Under the pieces are notes generated by a model. That model had not been told where the DNA came from, searched no databases, and saw only the letters and a list, made by a program, of their open reading frames with translations. A program made the position numbers and the translations under genes. Below, in pieces: positions 48,801 through 61,123 of a stretch of DNA of 64,000 nucleotides (its first letter is position 1; every line of letters starts with the position of its first letter). Origin of the DNA: Alnus glutinosa (lineage: Eukaryota > Streptophyta > Magnoliopsida > Fagales > Betulaceae); NCBI RefSeq assembly GCF_958979055.1, contig NC_084890.1, positions 29,619,116 to 29,683,115 on the forward strand, given 5' to 3'.

Positions 48801-51295
48801 GAGTTGTTCAATATAGGTGGCAACAACCTTACTGGACCAATTCCATTTGAGATCTTCAATATCTCAACAATACAAGAAATTGCAATGCCTTTCAATAACC
48901 TCACAGGCCATCTTCCATCAAATGTAGGCTCAAATCTTCAGCGTCTTTATCTTGAAGGAAACAAACTAAGTGGAACAATACCTAGCTCTATCTCCAATGC
49001 TTCAGAACTCACTCAACTAGATCTGAACGGCAACTCATTCTCGGGCTTAATTCCAAAATCACTTGGTAATTTATGGCTCCTCAATTGGCTCAACCTAGCA
49101 GGAAATAACTTGATCATTGACTCTTCCACTCCAGAGCTCAACATTTTCTCTTCTTTGTCAAACTTGGCAAATCTAAACGTTTTAGATTTGTCAAATAATC
49201 TATTGAATGACAACCTTCCTAGTTCTATTGGAAATCTCTCTACTTCTCTTCAAAAGCTTTACATAGATAATTGCAATATCAAGGGTATCATTCCTAGAGA
49301 GATAGGCAATTTAAGCAACTTGATGACTTTGTCCCTACGGACCAATCAATTGGTTGGACCTATTCCAACTACTGTGGGAAGATTGCACAAGCTTCAACTT
49401 TTGAGACTTGATAAAAATAGACTGGGAAATCCCATTCCATTTGACCTTTGTCATTTAGAAAGCTTGTTTAAGTTGTATTTAGGTGGTAATGAGCTTACTG
49501 GACCGATTCCTGCATGTGTAAAGAATCTAACTTCTCTAAGAGCTCTTTACTTAGACTCTAATCGATTAACTTCTACGATTCCATTGAGCTTGTGGAGTCT
49601 TACGTATATCTTGGAGGTCAACCTCTCATCAAATTCTCTAAGTGGCCCTCTCTCATTCAAGATTGAAAATTTGAAGGTCTTAAGAGTATTAGAGTTATCA
49701 AGAAATCAACTCTCTGGTCATATCCCAACAACAATCAGTGGCCTCAAAGATATAGTCAGTCTCTCCTTGGCGGACAATCGATTACAAGGGTCAGTTCCTA
49801 AATCTTTTGGTGATTTGGTTAGCTTGGAATTTTTGGATCTTTCCAGTAACAATTTATCTGGAGAGATTCCCGAGTCCTTAGAAGCACTTTCACACCTCAA
49901 ATATCTAAATGTCTCTTTTAATAGACTAACAGGAAAAGTTCCTGTAGGAGGACCATTTGTAAACTTCTCTGCTGCATCATTCATGTCAAATAATGGACTT
50001 TGTGGTGCTCCTCGATTGCAAATTCCTCCTTGTAAAGGTGTTTCTCGACCAAAAAAGACTGAAGCAACACGTATACTAAAGTATGTATTACCAACGATTG
50101 GGTCAACAGTGCTTGTAATTGCTCTTGTGTTAATCTGGACAAGATGTGGAAAAAGGAATACGAAAATTCCAGTGGAAGAAAAGTCATTACCACTAGCAAC
50201 ATGGAGAAGAATTTCCCAACAAGAACTTTTACAAGCAACAGAAGGGTTTAGTGTAAGCAATTTAGTTGGTAGAGGAAGCTTTGGATCAGTATACCAAGGG
50301 ACTCTCTCAGATGGATTGATTGTTGCAATAAAAGTTTTTAACTTGGTAGTAGAAGGGGCTTTCAAGAGTTTTGATACAGAGTGTGCGGTACTACGCAATA
50401 TTCGTCATCGGAATCTTCTTAAAATCATCAGCAGTTGTAGTAACATGGACTTCAAAGCTTTTGTATTAGAATACATGCCTAATGAGAACCTAGAGAAATG
50501 GTTGTATTCTCAATACCGCTGTTTGAGTATCTTACAAAGACTAAATATAATGATCGATGTCGTGTCAGCACTGGAATACCTTCATTATGGTTATTCAACA
50601 CCTATTGTTCATTGTGATTTGAAGCCCACCAATATCTTATTAGATGAAGATATGGTTGCACATGTTGCTGATTTTGGCATTGCCAAACTATTAGGTGATG
50701 GGGATTCTATGATGCGCACCATGACTCTTGCTACTATTGGATATATGGCACCAGGTGATATTTTTAGCCTACAACTAGAACTTGCATGTCTATCATGCTA
50801 CTCATGCATACACTAATAACTATAGCTTTTTGGTAGAATATTCATTTTAGCACTTTATATATATTTTTTTAAAATTTTTTTTTTTTCACTATCGTGCAAT
50901 ACATAATTTTGTTCTCATGATTACTTGTTATGTTCCAAATAGAGTATGGGTTGGAAGGAATTGTTTCTACAAGTGGCGATGTCTATAGTTATGGTATTTT
51001 GCTGATGGAAACTTTCACAAAAAAGAAACCTACTGATGACATGTTTGTTGGAGAAATGAGCTTGAAGCGTTGGGTAGAGGAATCATCAGCCCTTTCAGTA
51101 ACTAAAGTCATTGATGCCAATTTGTTGACAACCGAAAGTGATTATGCTTCTACAGAGGATTGCATATCATCCATAATGGAGTTGGCATTGCATTGTTGTG
51201 CAGAGTTACCGGAGCAGAGGGTTAATGCAAAAAGTATTTCAATCACACTCAACAAGATCAAATTGAAGTTTCTACAAGATAGTGAAGGAAGCTAG
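45849..51295 (+). CDS. LRR receptor kinase, subfamily XII (EFR/FLS2/Xa21-like), non-RD
   Basis: Exons 45849-46626, 46948-47091, 48763-50754, 50943-51295; all junctions are GT-AG in phase 1 and give 1088 residues without a stop. Signal peptide (LIFSLFVALLTVQF); LRR N-cap about 32-72 (DQYALLALKAQI, SVCNWIGITC); about 25 LRRs, mostly LSGSIP/LTGPIP type, with exon 2 encoding exactly two repeats; membrane helix about 747-768 (VLPTIGSTVLVIALVLIW); kinase from about 807 with LVGRGSFGSVYQ, VAIK Lys at about 831, IVHCDLKP (Cys replaces the HRD Arg; Asp about 926), DFG at about 944 and GYMAPEYG. Non-RD LRR-XII kinases are classically pattern-recognition receptors at the plasma membrane. The C-terminal intron inside the kinase domain is usual for this subfamily. 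Specific ligand unknown. No damage seen. Confidence 0.94.
47160..47365 (+). repeat. short tandem repeat in intron 2 of the LRR-XII gene
   Basis: Three degenerate units of about 60 bp (variants of gtggYaRtttaRgggRgtgaaatgcaatgag and aatttRggRatgtaagt). The starts of introns 1 and 2 also resemble each other (agtcctRYtttaRWtgattRattatatggatga), which suggests that exon 2 arose by duplication of an LRR segment with its donor. Confidence 0.6.
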
Positions 51296-52386
51296 TATGA
51301 GAGCATCAAGTTTGTTTATAGCTCTTTCATGTTTGTAATCTTGAAATAATATTACGAGACTCCCTTAATATTTGAAAACCATAGTTAACATATTATTGCA
51401 ACAAATATTCCATGACATATATGTAGAAAAAGACAACAAAAAAAATAATTGTGAAGAAAAAACTTATATTTTTTATGCGTAATGAACTCTACAATAAAAT
51501 TGTCTATTTATAATTGAATGAAGCCAAACAAGACAAGTACAATAATTACAAAATTATAGATTATTCCTAGCATCTTTGGTGCCAGGAGTAGTGTTGTACC
51601 TATAATTACTATATTTGCATGTTATGCTAACATACACCATTCCTAATGCCAAAGATTTATGGCATGCTTGAACATAACCCACAGTCCAAGATGTACATTA
51701 TTTTCTAGAAGCTATGCATCATTTTCAGTTAGCAGAAAGATGAAGTTTCACTAAATCTAAAGGATGAACAATATTGTGGTAGTCAACATTCAGTCATTTG
51801 AGCAAATGAGAATTGAAATGACTATCCCGGATTATCTAGCAAAAACTATGGATTAATCTTCCATAATTTTTGATTGCTTAAAATTACTGTTTAATGTTTG
51901 ACAAAGTAGAATTGATTTCTTGGAATATTGGTTACATGTTAATCTTCTAATTAAATTATTTGCTTGATTGAAAATGTGCATTAGATAATAAATTTCATAT
52001 TTGAGTAGAATTAAAATTTCCAAGAAGCTAGATTTGAAGAAGAGAGGAGAGGAGGAGGGTTAGATCTTTGATTAGCTAGGGTAAAATATTATCCCAAAAA
52101 AATAATGAAAGGAAAATTTAAAAGATTAAATGATGTTTCTGTAAAAGAAAAAAATTAAAACATATAATGACATTTATAATAAATTTTAATTTAATTCTGT
52201 CTCAAATCAACGTGTCATTATATGTGTGGTATTTATCATATATAACTACCGATTATAAGTTTAACATGTTGATTATATATATTGATCCGATTATTTGACC
52301 ATGCACACCACCTGATGTACAAGACTTGTAAATAAAAATAATTTATATTCGAATTTCAAATTTTGAGTTATTTTTAAAGGATATTT
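51296..52386. other. 3' flank of the LRR-XII gene
   Basis: No gene. Includes the downstream copy of the flanking repeat (51764-51921). An AATAAT-type polyadenylation signal is plausible at about 51346. The rest is AT-rich. Confidence 0.4.
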
Positions 52387-53580
52387 TTTTTTTAGATGAA
52401 TTATAACTTTATAGAACAAGAACACTAACAAATAACACACCAAAAACAAATCTGGACCGAGTCCAAAAAACGGGACTCACAGGGGAGCAACAAGCAAAAC
52501 CCCAAATAGCAAACACTTACTACATCAAAGCTAGCAGATTATAACAGACAACTACCAAACAGAAACCTAACAGATTACAACAGGGAGTGAAGATTCCACT
52601 TATACACCAACTTTAAACAAGAAGATAAGCTCTTGAACCTCCCTTTAGCTAGAAGTCTTATTCTAACATCCCAAAAAACCTGGACCAAAATCTGAATGCG
52701 GTATTTTGCTGGAGGTCATTACGATGCTTCTAGAGATGATACATCACTGAGCCAAAACACAACAGACCTACACAGGCTTGCAGACTCTTGCCATGGAAAT
52801 GAGAAAGACCCCAATCCACAACATCATCCCAACAGCAAGGAGGATCAGCAAAACCACATGCCTTTATAGCAGCCCTCCAAATCCTGCAGCTAAAGCTGTA
52901 GCTGAAAAAAATATGCTTTCTACACTCGATGCAACAATAGCAAAAAAGTCAATTCAAATTACCACTAAAACCCCAACAAGACAGTTTCTGTTTTGTAGTG
53001 AGAGCGTCTCTAAACACAAGCCAGAAAATGAAAGAATGTTTAGGATTAGCCATAAAAAACCAAACCAACCTCCAACAAGCAACTTCCAGAAGCTTCTCTC
53101 ATAGATTATCCCAAGTGTCAGCACATGAGTGCCCTTGCTAGACTTCAAAGGGGGCATATCAGAATCCCCAAAAGTAATTTCAAGTAGCTGGCTCTGGCTG
53201 ACAATCAAATCATCTGATCTAGCCCTTTGCCAAAACCAGTCCTTATTCTTGATAATAGAGGAGTCTTGCATCATTAGAGAGCCTAGAATCATAAATCACA
53301 CGACAACCATATCTCTCCAACAAATAACCTGCAGGGTGCCAATGGTTATGCCAGAAAAAATTACTACTAGTAGCTTGAGAAGCTTCTTCCAGCTCCAAGA
53401 ATAGGACTGTATATCCGAACCTGCCAAAGACTTGTACCTTTTAGCCAATTCAAATCAATCCAGGCCACCCACAATGACCCAGCCTTAGTAAATTAATAAA
53501 CTCCAAATATAGTTTAACATCGAGTCCTGATTCCAATCAACACCCATTTTGAGCCCTAAACCTCCCTCCTAAAGGAAAAA
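52387..53580 (-). mobile_element. 5'-truncated LINE remnant
   Basis: T-run at 52387 marks the poly-A tail on the minus strand. The minus strand around 53290-52700 encodes KDWFWQRARSDDLIVSQSQL, then HSFIFWLVFRDALTTKQKLS, CYCCIECRKHIFFSYSF, IWRAAIKACGFADPP and VMYHLWKHRNDL with stops and shifts. This is the RT zinc-binding end of a plant L1 element, the same family as those at 16.2 and 19.9 kb. The 5' edge is approximate. Confidence 0.82.
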
Positions 53581-53794
53581 TATTTTTACAGGTAAATTAC
53601 ACTTATATGATCACTAGTAATTTACTGCAGCTTTTCGGATTTAGTTGATGTCTTCTATTCCATTACTTCCATACACATATTATTAAAATTATTAAAAATC
53701 ATGCGAAAAATAATTAGATATTAAAAAGACTGATTAGAGAGGAAAATATAATAGGCGAGCAAGTGAGCAGAATCATATATATGAGCGCATCTCA

Positions 53795-53919
53795 TCATAT
53801 AACTAGTTTCTTAGATACATAATTGTAGTACGAGCAGTACATGATAATACTCTTTTTCAAGTCATTTGAACTACTACCACCAAGCATGATTTGACTTGGG
53901 ATTGGATCATTAAAGCCTC
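53795..53919 (-). CDS. unidentified short conserved exon, copy 1
   Basis: After a CAG acceptor the minus strand reads 40 codons to a TGA: GGFNDPIPSQIMLGG, then SSNDLKKSIIMYCSYYNY. The same peptide is encoded at 63468-63317 with mostly silent or conservative changes and an in-frame 6-nt indel, which is the pattern of a coding exon rather than a random repeat. It lies 0.9 kb 3' of the F-box gene on the same strand. It may be a 3' exon of that locus or of a neighbour. Function not recognised; no domain. Confidence 0.35.
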
Positions 53920-53990
53920 CTGCGGAAAAAGCAAAGGAAATAGTTTACACTTCTATTGAAATTCCAGTTAACAAGGACATCAAGGCTTCA

Positions 53991-54444
53991 TGATGCAGGA
54001 AGGAAAAACAAAACAACATAAAATTAAAAGTAAATTTATGTTAATTCAGAATCTCACCAAATTAACGAAAATAATAAAACAAATCAACGTCTCACGGGCC
54101 TTGGCAACGTCTCACCATTAAAAAAAAAAAAAGTCACACCTCATAGCTAGGAACAAAACTGTTTTCTTAATTCATCATAAACTATCTATTACAATAGAAT
54201 ATTACACTTAAATAAGCTCATAAACTAAACCCTAAATGTAAACCTAATGTGACTATCGGGCCAAGGCCAAGCCCATTATTAAATAATAAATAACCTAAGC
54301 TAATGCGACTCACTTTCGGGCTAAGCCCATTATTGAATTACAAATAATTTATAACTTTGAGCCAAGCCCATAATTAAATTCAAATAAAACTAATAATCGA
54401 AATAAACTAGAACAACAAATTTATTCTTTTCCCGTCCTGCATCA
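53991..54444. mobile_element. solo LTR with 5-bp target duplication
   Basis: 454 bp starting TGATGCAGGAAGG and ending CCGTCCTGCATCA, flanked by perfect CTTCA repeats (53986-53990 and 54445-54449). The paralogous segment near 63.5 kb has the uninterrupted site (CTTCA at 63534-63538). TG...CA ends and a 5-bp duplication identify an LTR; no internal region remains. It contains three cgggcYaagcccattattRaat-like units. Confidence 0.85.
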
Positions 54445-54847
54445 CTTCATCTATGTAAAGAGGTTTAACTTGGAAAGAATAGTTCGCATTCCCTACTAAT
54501 TGCAGCTAAACTTCAAATGCTCTGCTACTTTAAGTTTTTCTCTTTTTCTTTCTTATATGGGGATACACACACACGACACTCTCTAAGCTTGAGCATAAAT
54601 ACCTGTTCTGTTAATTTCCTTCCAAGTTCCAGAATAATTAGATGTTGTGAATGTCATTGGACCAACCACAAATATAAAAACGTTTTCTTTTATTTTTTCT
54701 ACATTTTTGAATTACATGACCCTGTCGTCATTCAAAAAAAAAAAGAAACAAAAAACAGAACAAAAAAAAGAAAAAAAAAAGAAAAGCAAAGAAAGAGTAA
54801 CAAACGATTATTGATATCTTACCTTTTCCTGCTTGCTCGCAACTGAA

Positions 54848-56233
54848 TCACTGTCTCAACCTGGAAAGATAGCTAGCCCACGTGAGAGAATGCAGAATGG
54901 AAACACTAACATCAGAATGAAAATGGGCCAATTTGTAGTTATCATTAATATGAGATAAAAGGTAGGTTATCATAGAAATTGATTTTCGCATAAGCTTACA
55001 TCCGTATCTTCCTTTTCTCTTCTTTTCTTTGGCCTTGAGCTTACTGACACGAGACGAAGTTGCTTGCACTTCCAAAACTCCGTCTGCTACATTCAGTAGA
55101 GCAAGGCTCTCCACATAAGAATCGAAATAAAGCCAGTCACTTACATCATAAATGTGAAGATACCAGGATTGTTCGCTATTACGTTCGTAAGAACACAAAT
55201 TTTCCTCCTGGTCCTCTAGTAGAACTTCACCGTTCTTTGTAAAGCCTATCGGACCACATGAATATGATCCACACTCAAACTTAATGTCGATCTGCTTAGT
55301 CCAAGATTCCGCTGTTCCATACTCTTTCATCACCCACACGGACATATCCTCCTGATTGTCCCTGTAGGGGATAACAGCAAGCAACCCATCAACTACCGAC
55401 ATAAAAAATTCGAAGGTTTCCTCGCCTTGTAAACTCTTTGGCATAGCCATTTCACGAAACACCTCATCCTCCATATCGAACGACACGATAAAATGGCGAA
55501 ACGGGTGCGGGTGCTCAGGAGTGCAAGCTGGCCAGTGGACTGCCCCATTAAAGAAAACATTACGTAACTAGCCTCCGCTCATGGGTTCTCTAAAGTAGTA
55601 GGGAGGACCGGGGGCCGTAAAAGAGCGCCATGCACCAGTTCGAAGCGTATAAATCTCAACCAGAGAATGAGTGGTGCCTTCGACATATACAATCCTCACC
55701 ACTTTGTAATCGTCAGTCCTGGGGCAATACCCAAAGCCATGAGTTTCGGGTTCAAATCCCCGAGGGCCAATATTAGGGTGCAGAATGGATATGGCTTTTT
55801 GAATACAAGGGTTGCAGAGAACGTATGAATCAAAACCACTGGTGAGACAAAATAGGCCGTTAGACGAACCAATTACTTCCATGCAATCGTACGAGCAACG
55901 CGATACCATGAAATTTGATGGATCTTTTTTGTCACTGACATCAAATTCTTGAGTGACCAAACTTCTCTTTTGTACTTCTGCATCAAGAGACAGCAGGTGG
56001 ATGCGGATGGCAGGGGATCGGTCTTTCTTGAATGGGTAGTCGAAATGGTGGAACACAAGGTTGGATGGGTATTGGGGGTTGGAAAGAGCGCGGCTGAGGT
56101 GGGTGGCGATGAAATGGGGGCTGGAGATGAGAGAGCACCATGTCTTGGAAACGCACCTGAATCTGATCACCGACTTCACGGGCAATCGTGATAGGATTTC
56201 GGCGATAACTTCATTTGGGAGACTGTTTGACAT
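54848..56233 (-). pseudogene. CPR1/CPR30-like F-box gene with one in-frame premature stop
   Basis: SCF ubiquitin-ligase adaptor family. 462 codons are open from the Met at 56233 except for a TAG at 55570-55568 (codon 222). The F-box is residues 4-45 (LPNEVIAEILSRLPVKSVIR, then CVSKTWCSLI), which binds SKP1. It is followed by the F-box-associated beta-propeller region (VIGSSNGLFCL, CNPCIQKAISI, GFGYCPRTDDYKVVRI). Immediately after the stop the same frame continues with family sequence (NVFFNGAVHW, FRHFIVSFDMEDEVFREM, YVESLALLN), so only one nonsense change breaks it. CPR1-type proteins limit levels of NLR immune receptors in Arabidopsis; the substrate here is unknown. A truncated 221-aa product would keep the F-box. 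A sequencing error or splice choice is possible. A GTAAGC near 54996 could be a donor late in the gene. Confidence 0.85.
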
Positions 56234-56459
56234 CGTGCTCCTTTTTCCGGGGACCGAAGTCCGAAGAGAAAATGAAGAAGAAAATTTTTGAGAGAGAGAA
56301 GAGCTTTTTCTTTTTCTTTTTCTTTAGAAAAAGCTGTTTGAGTCCATTACCGCCCACGGTTTTTCCTGAATTCCTCCCACGGTTTTCGTCTATCCACGCA
56401 GCACGCCCGTCGCACGCTCTTCAAGAAAAAAAAAAATCCTTGGCAGTTCGATCTTAGTA

Positions 56460-57100
56460 GCAGAATTGAGTGAAGAATGACGATTCCTCTTTTCTTGTCC
56501 CACTTATACAACCAACGCCTGTCATTTCAACTAGCTATATAAATGAGTTGAGCCCAATTATTGTTGTTTCTCTTAATTTCCTTGGAGGCCGTGGATTTCT
56601 TTTTATCTCTTTTTGGGTTATAAATGTCAGAGTGTATGTAAATTAATATGAAGTTGGAGATTTGATTAAAATGGTATTGTTTTTAATAAAGATTTAATTA
56701 TTTAGAATTTATAAATTTAATGATATTGAATCATTTTAAATTAAAATATGTGATTAGAATTATATTTTATTTAACTCTATAATTCACTCTAAATAAAGAA
56801 ATATGTTTAGAATTATATTGAATTATGCTAAGTTGTAAAATTTTAAAGAGTTTATTCATATTATTTATTTTGTATTACATCCATTTGTAAGGATAAAAAT
56901 GATGCTGTCTTTTTAGATATACAAATATAAATATTTCAAATAACTGTCGGTATCCACGTTTACATCCCTTATATTCTCAGTTACCAACACGGTTTTACTT
57001 TTACACGCCTGTCATTTCGACTTTTCATATAATTAAATTTCTTTTAGGTGTTTTCATTTCCAACGTAAAAAAAAGACAATAGAAATGAGTATACAAGCGT

Positions 57101-57131
<31 letters not shown>

Positions 57132-57930
57132 CTTTTTTGTAAGCGATGAAATTTTTTTAAAAAAAAATCTTCCCAGTTTTCAACATGGTTTTACGCGCAT
57201 GTCATCTCGACTATCTATATAATTGAGTTTTTTTGTTTGATATTTTCATTTACAACGTAAAAAGGATGATAGAATATTAGAAATAATTATAGTAGCGTCG
57301 GAAGCGATGATAAATTTAGCACTTTTCCATATGCTTTCCCCCATTTCCCATACAACCTTCAGACCTCGACATTGACAATTCTTTCACTTTTCCAGTTTTA
57401 CATTGGGATTTCAACTTTCCATATAAATGTATTTTTTTTTTTTTCCAACTCAAATGTATAATTTATACCCAATTTAAGATATATTGATAAGATTCTATGC
57501 ACGTGGATCCACCATATATAAATTTCATCAATATATTTTAATTTGTATAAAAATTATGTAAATTTTTTTTTTCTTTTTCTTTTCTAAGTCTTTTCATTTC
57601 CTTAAGCCCAGTATACTGCGTTCGTTAATCCTTCTCTGCTATAACACGCGTTCTTCATAAAAAAACATTAATTTGCAACAACACTTCAAGGCCGTGGATT
57701 ATTACTATTTATTAGATTACTTAGAATTTAGAGATATAATCATCATAAATTAAATTAAAAGATTTTGATTAAAACTATATTTTCTCTTGGCTTTATACTT
57801 CACCTGAAATAAAGATATTTAATTAAGATTATATTGAATCACGTTTAGTTTCAAAATTCTAAAGAATTTACTCATATTATTTATTTTGTTTTGCACTCAT
57901 TTCTAAAGATAATGACGCTATCTCGGTAGA
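56460..57930. repeat. degenerate duplicated AT-rich blocks 5' of the F-box gene
   Basis: Block 56580-56920 resembles 57680-57920 (ggccgtggatt, aattatattgaatYa, ttYatattatttattttgt). The cgcctgtcattt / cgcgcatgtcatct segment (followed by cgactNtYNatataatt) recurs at 56515, 57006 and 57192. This is an old local duplication series. A TATA-like TTTATATAG on the minus strand at 56531-56540 could serve the F-box gene. Confidence 0.5.
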
Positions 57931-58317
57931 TCCCAATCTATGTACCGCATAGTCTCACAATTTTAGATATCATGTAACTTTTAAAATAATTATTAAATTT
58001 GAGATAATTATTATTAAATTTTAATTTAATAATAATTTTAAAAGCATGCACATGACATTTGGGAGGAGTCTAATTCTCTTATAGCATTACTCGTTTTATT
58101 TTGTTTGTAATGGAAGTTGGTTATCATTGGAATTGCGTTTTATATTTTTTAAGTTTCTTTTTTTTTAAAAAAATTTTTTTTGTTAAATTGCCCCTCAAAA
58201 TGAATTTAAATATATTTTTACCATTACTTTTTCATTGAATTAATTGGACCTCGCCAAATATGTTGTAGCACGTGCTTCAAAGTATGTACTTTAGGCCTAT
58301 GTATCGGGTAAGTTGGT

Positions 58318-59336
58318 GTTGGAAACGGATCTGGCTTCAGTGCTGCTGCTGTAAATTAATGAATGGTTCAGATTGTTTCAAATTCCTTTTAGCTGAATCG
58401 TAGTCGTTTTTAACTCAAAGTTGCCTAAAGCAAACGTTTCTTGTTTGACGCCGTTTAAGGGTATTGGGAATGTCTTCCTCTTCGTCTTCTTGTACTGATG
58501 AGCGACCTTTATCTTGTCCTCCGATAATTCTTCTTCTTGCCCATATTAGTTTGAGCTTAAATTGGGTCTTTGGTTGAGTCTTGGTAGTGCTTGCAGGACC
58601 CATTAACCCAACAAGGTCCTGGGCCACTCTTGAAACCTCAAGGGTTCAGCGAATGTCAAAATCAGTCTCGTTCTTGATCTGGGTCACGCTTTTTTCACCA
58701 CCCGCCATTTCTTTCTCTTCTCAATGCTCATCTAAGTACTACACAAGAAGCTTAGTGTGAGAAAGTTTCATTTGTAGGGGCTGAATGTTTAGGTTTCTCT
58801 CTCCCTATTTCCAGTGAATGAAGATGAGTAAAAATGGGTCTCTCTCTTTCTTTGTTTCCTTTGCATTTGTTGAAAAATAATGGAAAGAAATGGGTTTTTG
58901 ATTTTCTATTTCGGTGAATAAAGAGTAATTAAATGTCTCTCTCTCTCTTTTGCAAACAAATCAAGATGGGTTTTTTTTCTTCTTCTTTGATTGTATTTGA
59001 ACGGGGAGGCCTTCTTGACAATTCCTGTCAATACAGGAGGTTTAATAAAAGAAAAAGCAAAAATCTGCATGACTTCTTCAAATCCAAGCGTGGGTCTTTC
59101 TACTTACCTTGCTTGCTTGCGCAATGACCAGTTTGCACAGATATGGAGAAGCAAGACGAAGAGGAAGACGTTCCCACTACTAACCTTAAACGGTGTCAAA
59201 CAGGAAACAATAAGAAGACAACTTTGAGTTAAAAACGATGACGTTGTTGTTAAAAGGAATTTGAAATAATCTCAACCATTCATTAAATTTACAGCAAATA
59301 TTTAAACTACAGCACCGAAGTTGGATCCGTTGAAAC
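58318..59336. mobile_element. 1-kb foldback element (Mutator-like MITE)
   Basis: Arms of about 180 bp: left AACGGATCTGGCTTCAGTGC and right (reverse complement) AACGGATCCAACTTCGGTGC. They continue through taatgaatggttSagattRttt, tttttaactcaaagttg, tgtttgacRccgtttaagg and cttcctcttcgtctt. The centre (58630-59130) has no recognisable protein. The short ORFs inside are compositional. Confidence 0.72.
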
Positions 59337-60257
59337 CCTTCACCGACTTTTCGACCGAAATAGTATGGTAAATCAGGTAATTATCCTACTTTTTCCCAAT
59401 AAATAATATATTTTAAATTTTTGAATAATTAAAAAAAGAAAAGAAAAAAAAAGAAAAGGATAATTCGGTAATTTTTGGTTGGGTAATTCGGAGAGAGACT
59501 CTTTCATAAATTTATGAATTTGCTCTGAATCAGCGTTGGCTAAACCCTAGGCAATTTCCGATCCAAAATAAATAAATCAACGGTGAAGATTAACACATCT
59601 TTTATAGCTTGAAGAAGGTTCTGGCCAAAAGACACATGAGATGAGATCTAAAGATAGTATCTGCAAGTATATATAGTATTCACGCAGACGCAGGGAAAAA
59701 AGATAAGAAGGGAAAAAAGATAAGAATATATATATATATATATAGCAAGAATCACATACAATCATCATACGTATTCACAAAAGGACAAAATTAGCTAGGC
59801 AAAACTAATAGCACCTTAAATGGAAGCAGAAGGTGAAGAATAAGAAACGGAGAGACCCATCAAAAGGAAGGACAAGAAAATTGCAGAGCCAACACATAAA
59901 CAGCGATTTCACTCCATATTTTTATGTCTTCTTTGTGCGTGAGAAAGAGATGTATTATGGTCTGTTTGCCAATAGAATTGAATCAAGATTCTTCTCTATT
60001 CATCTCTACTTTTTTCAAAAATAAATTATATTTTATTAAACTTTTTTAAATTTTTTCAAATTTTATCTCACAAAGTTAAACTTCGAAATTCGCGTAATGA
60101 ATCAGAATTATATTCTAAGTTCAAAAAATTCAATTTTCAAACGCACCATAAACAGAGCATATGGGCGTGGCGGCGGGAAGAGAGTGATTCGAGTTGCTCG
60201 AGCTCTAGAGTTAGGTTTACTGCAGCAGATTTGGGTTTTGGACTTTGGGAAAAACAA

Positions 60258-60293
<36 letters not shown>

Positions 60294-61123
60294 ATCTAAA
60301 CGGAGTTGTTTTATTTAATTATCAGAACGACGCTGTTTTGATAACAAGTCAAACGACGTCGTTTAGCGATCTTGAGTCAAGTTGGTAACTGACAAAAATC
60401 AAATTTTCATCGACCATCGCACAACTATATTTTCGGAAAAAAATATTTTTCCAAATTTCAACCTTTTAATTTAACGGTAGGCGGTTGAAGGTGGTTAAGT
60501 AGCGGTCGGTAAGTTTTTAGTAGCCGGTAATCGGATAATTTGTCCACCTCTATGTATATGCATGCAAAAATAGCCCATTTTTGCTTTTAATGCCCATAAA
60601 AAAAGTAGAGGGTCAATCTAAGTACGTGCCTCTAATAGCTTGTAATTAAAAGTGACCAATTTAATTTATATTTATGATTTAAGACATTGCTTTTACAAGA
60701 GCATACCAATTTATAGCGAATGTAACCGAAAGATTTACTGTTTTTAATTCAGGTTTAAAAATAAATCATGACCTAAAGCTCGGCTCAAACATTCTAGACT
60801 TATAGCATACTACCTATCTTCATATGTCAAATCACATGAAAAACAGGGTGAGAACATCCATTAATTTAACTCAATGAGACACAATATCATTAACTCCACC
60901 GCAACAGACATAGAAATTAACTAGAAATTAAGAACATAATAATATTGTTAGTTACTAACATTAAAAAATTCAAATTTATTTTGGAAGACAAGTTGGTGAA
61001 TGACTCTTGAACAACGTCAACTAACACTTGTACAACTTCAGCTCAATTATTGATTTTTTTGCTACGAAAGCCCTCTCACACAACATATAAAAAACATTCT
61101 CTCTCCTCTCCCCTCCTTGCAAC
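59337..61123. other. intergenic with low-complexity tracts
   Basis: No gene recognised. (AT)n at 59728-59743 and 60259-60289, the latter followed by a gtcgtttagcg patch. A gcggttgaaggtggttaagtagcggtcgg block at 60480-60545 looks like remnants of a dispersed plant repeat with a cggta core. A short CT-rich stretch at 61090-61115 precedes the hAT insertion. Confidence 0.35.

Noticed and set aside
49718..50398. 226-codon open frame antisense to the LRR-XII gene
   Set aside because: It mirrors conserved LRR and kinase codons on the plus strand; no independent domain or start context.
52387..53590. 15-bp type target duplication for this LINE
   Set aside because: Left ttaaaggatattttt and right taaaggaaaaatattttt are similar but need a 4-bp indel; too weak to call.
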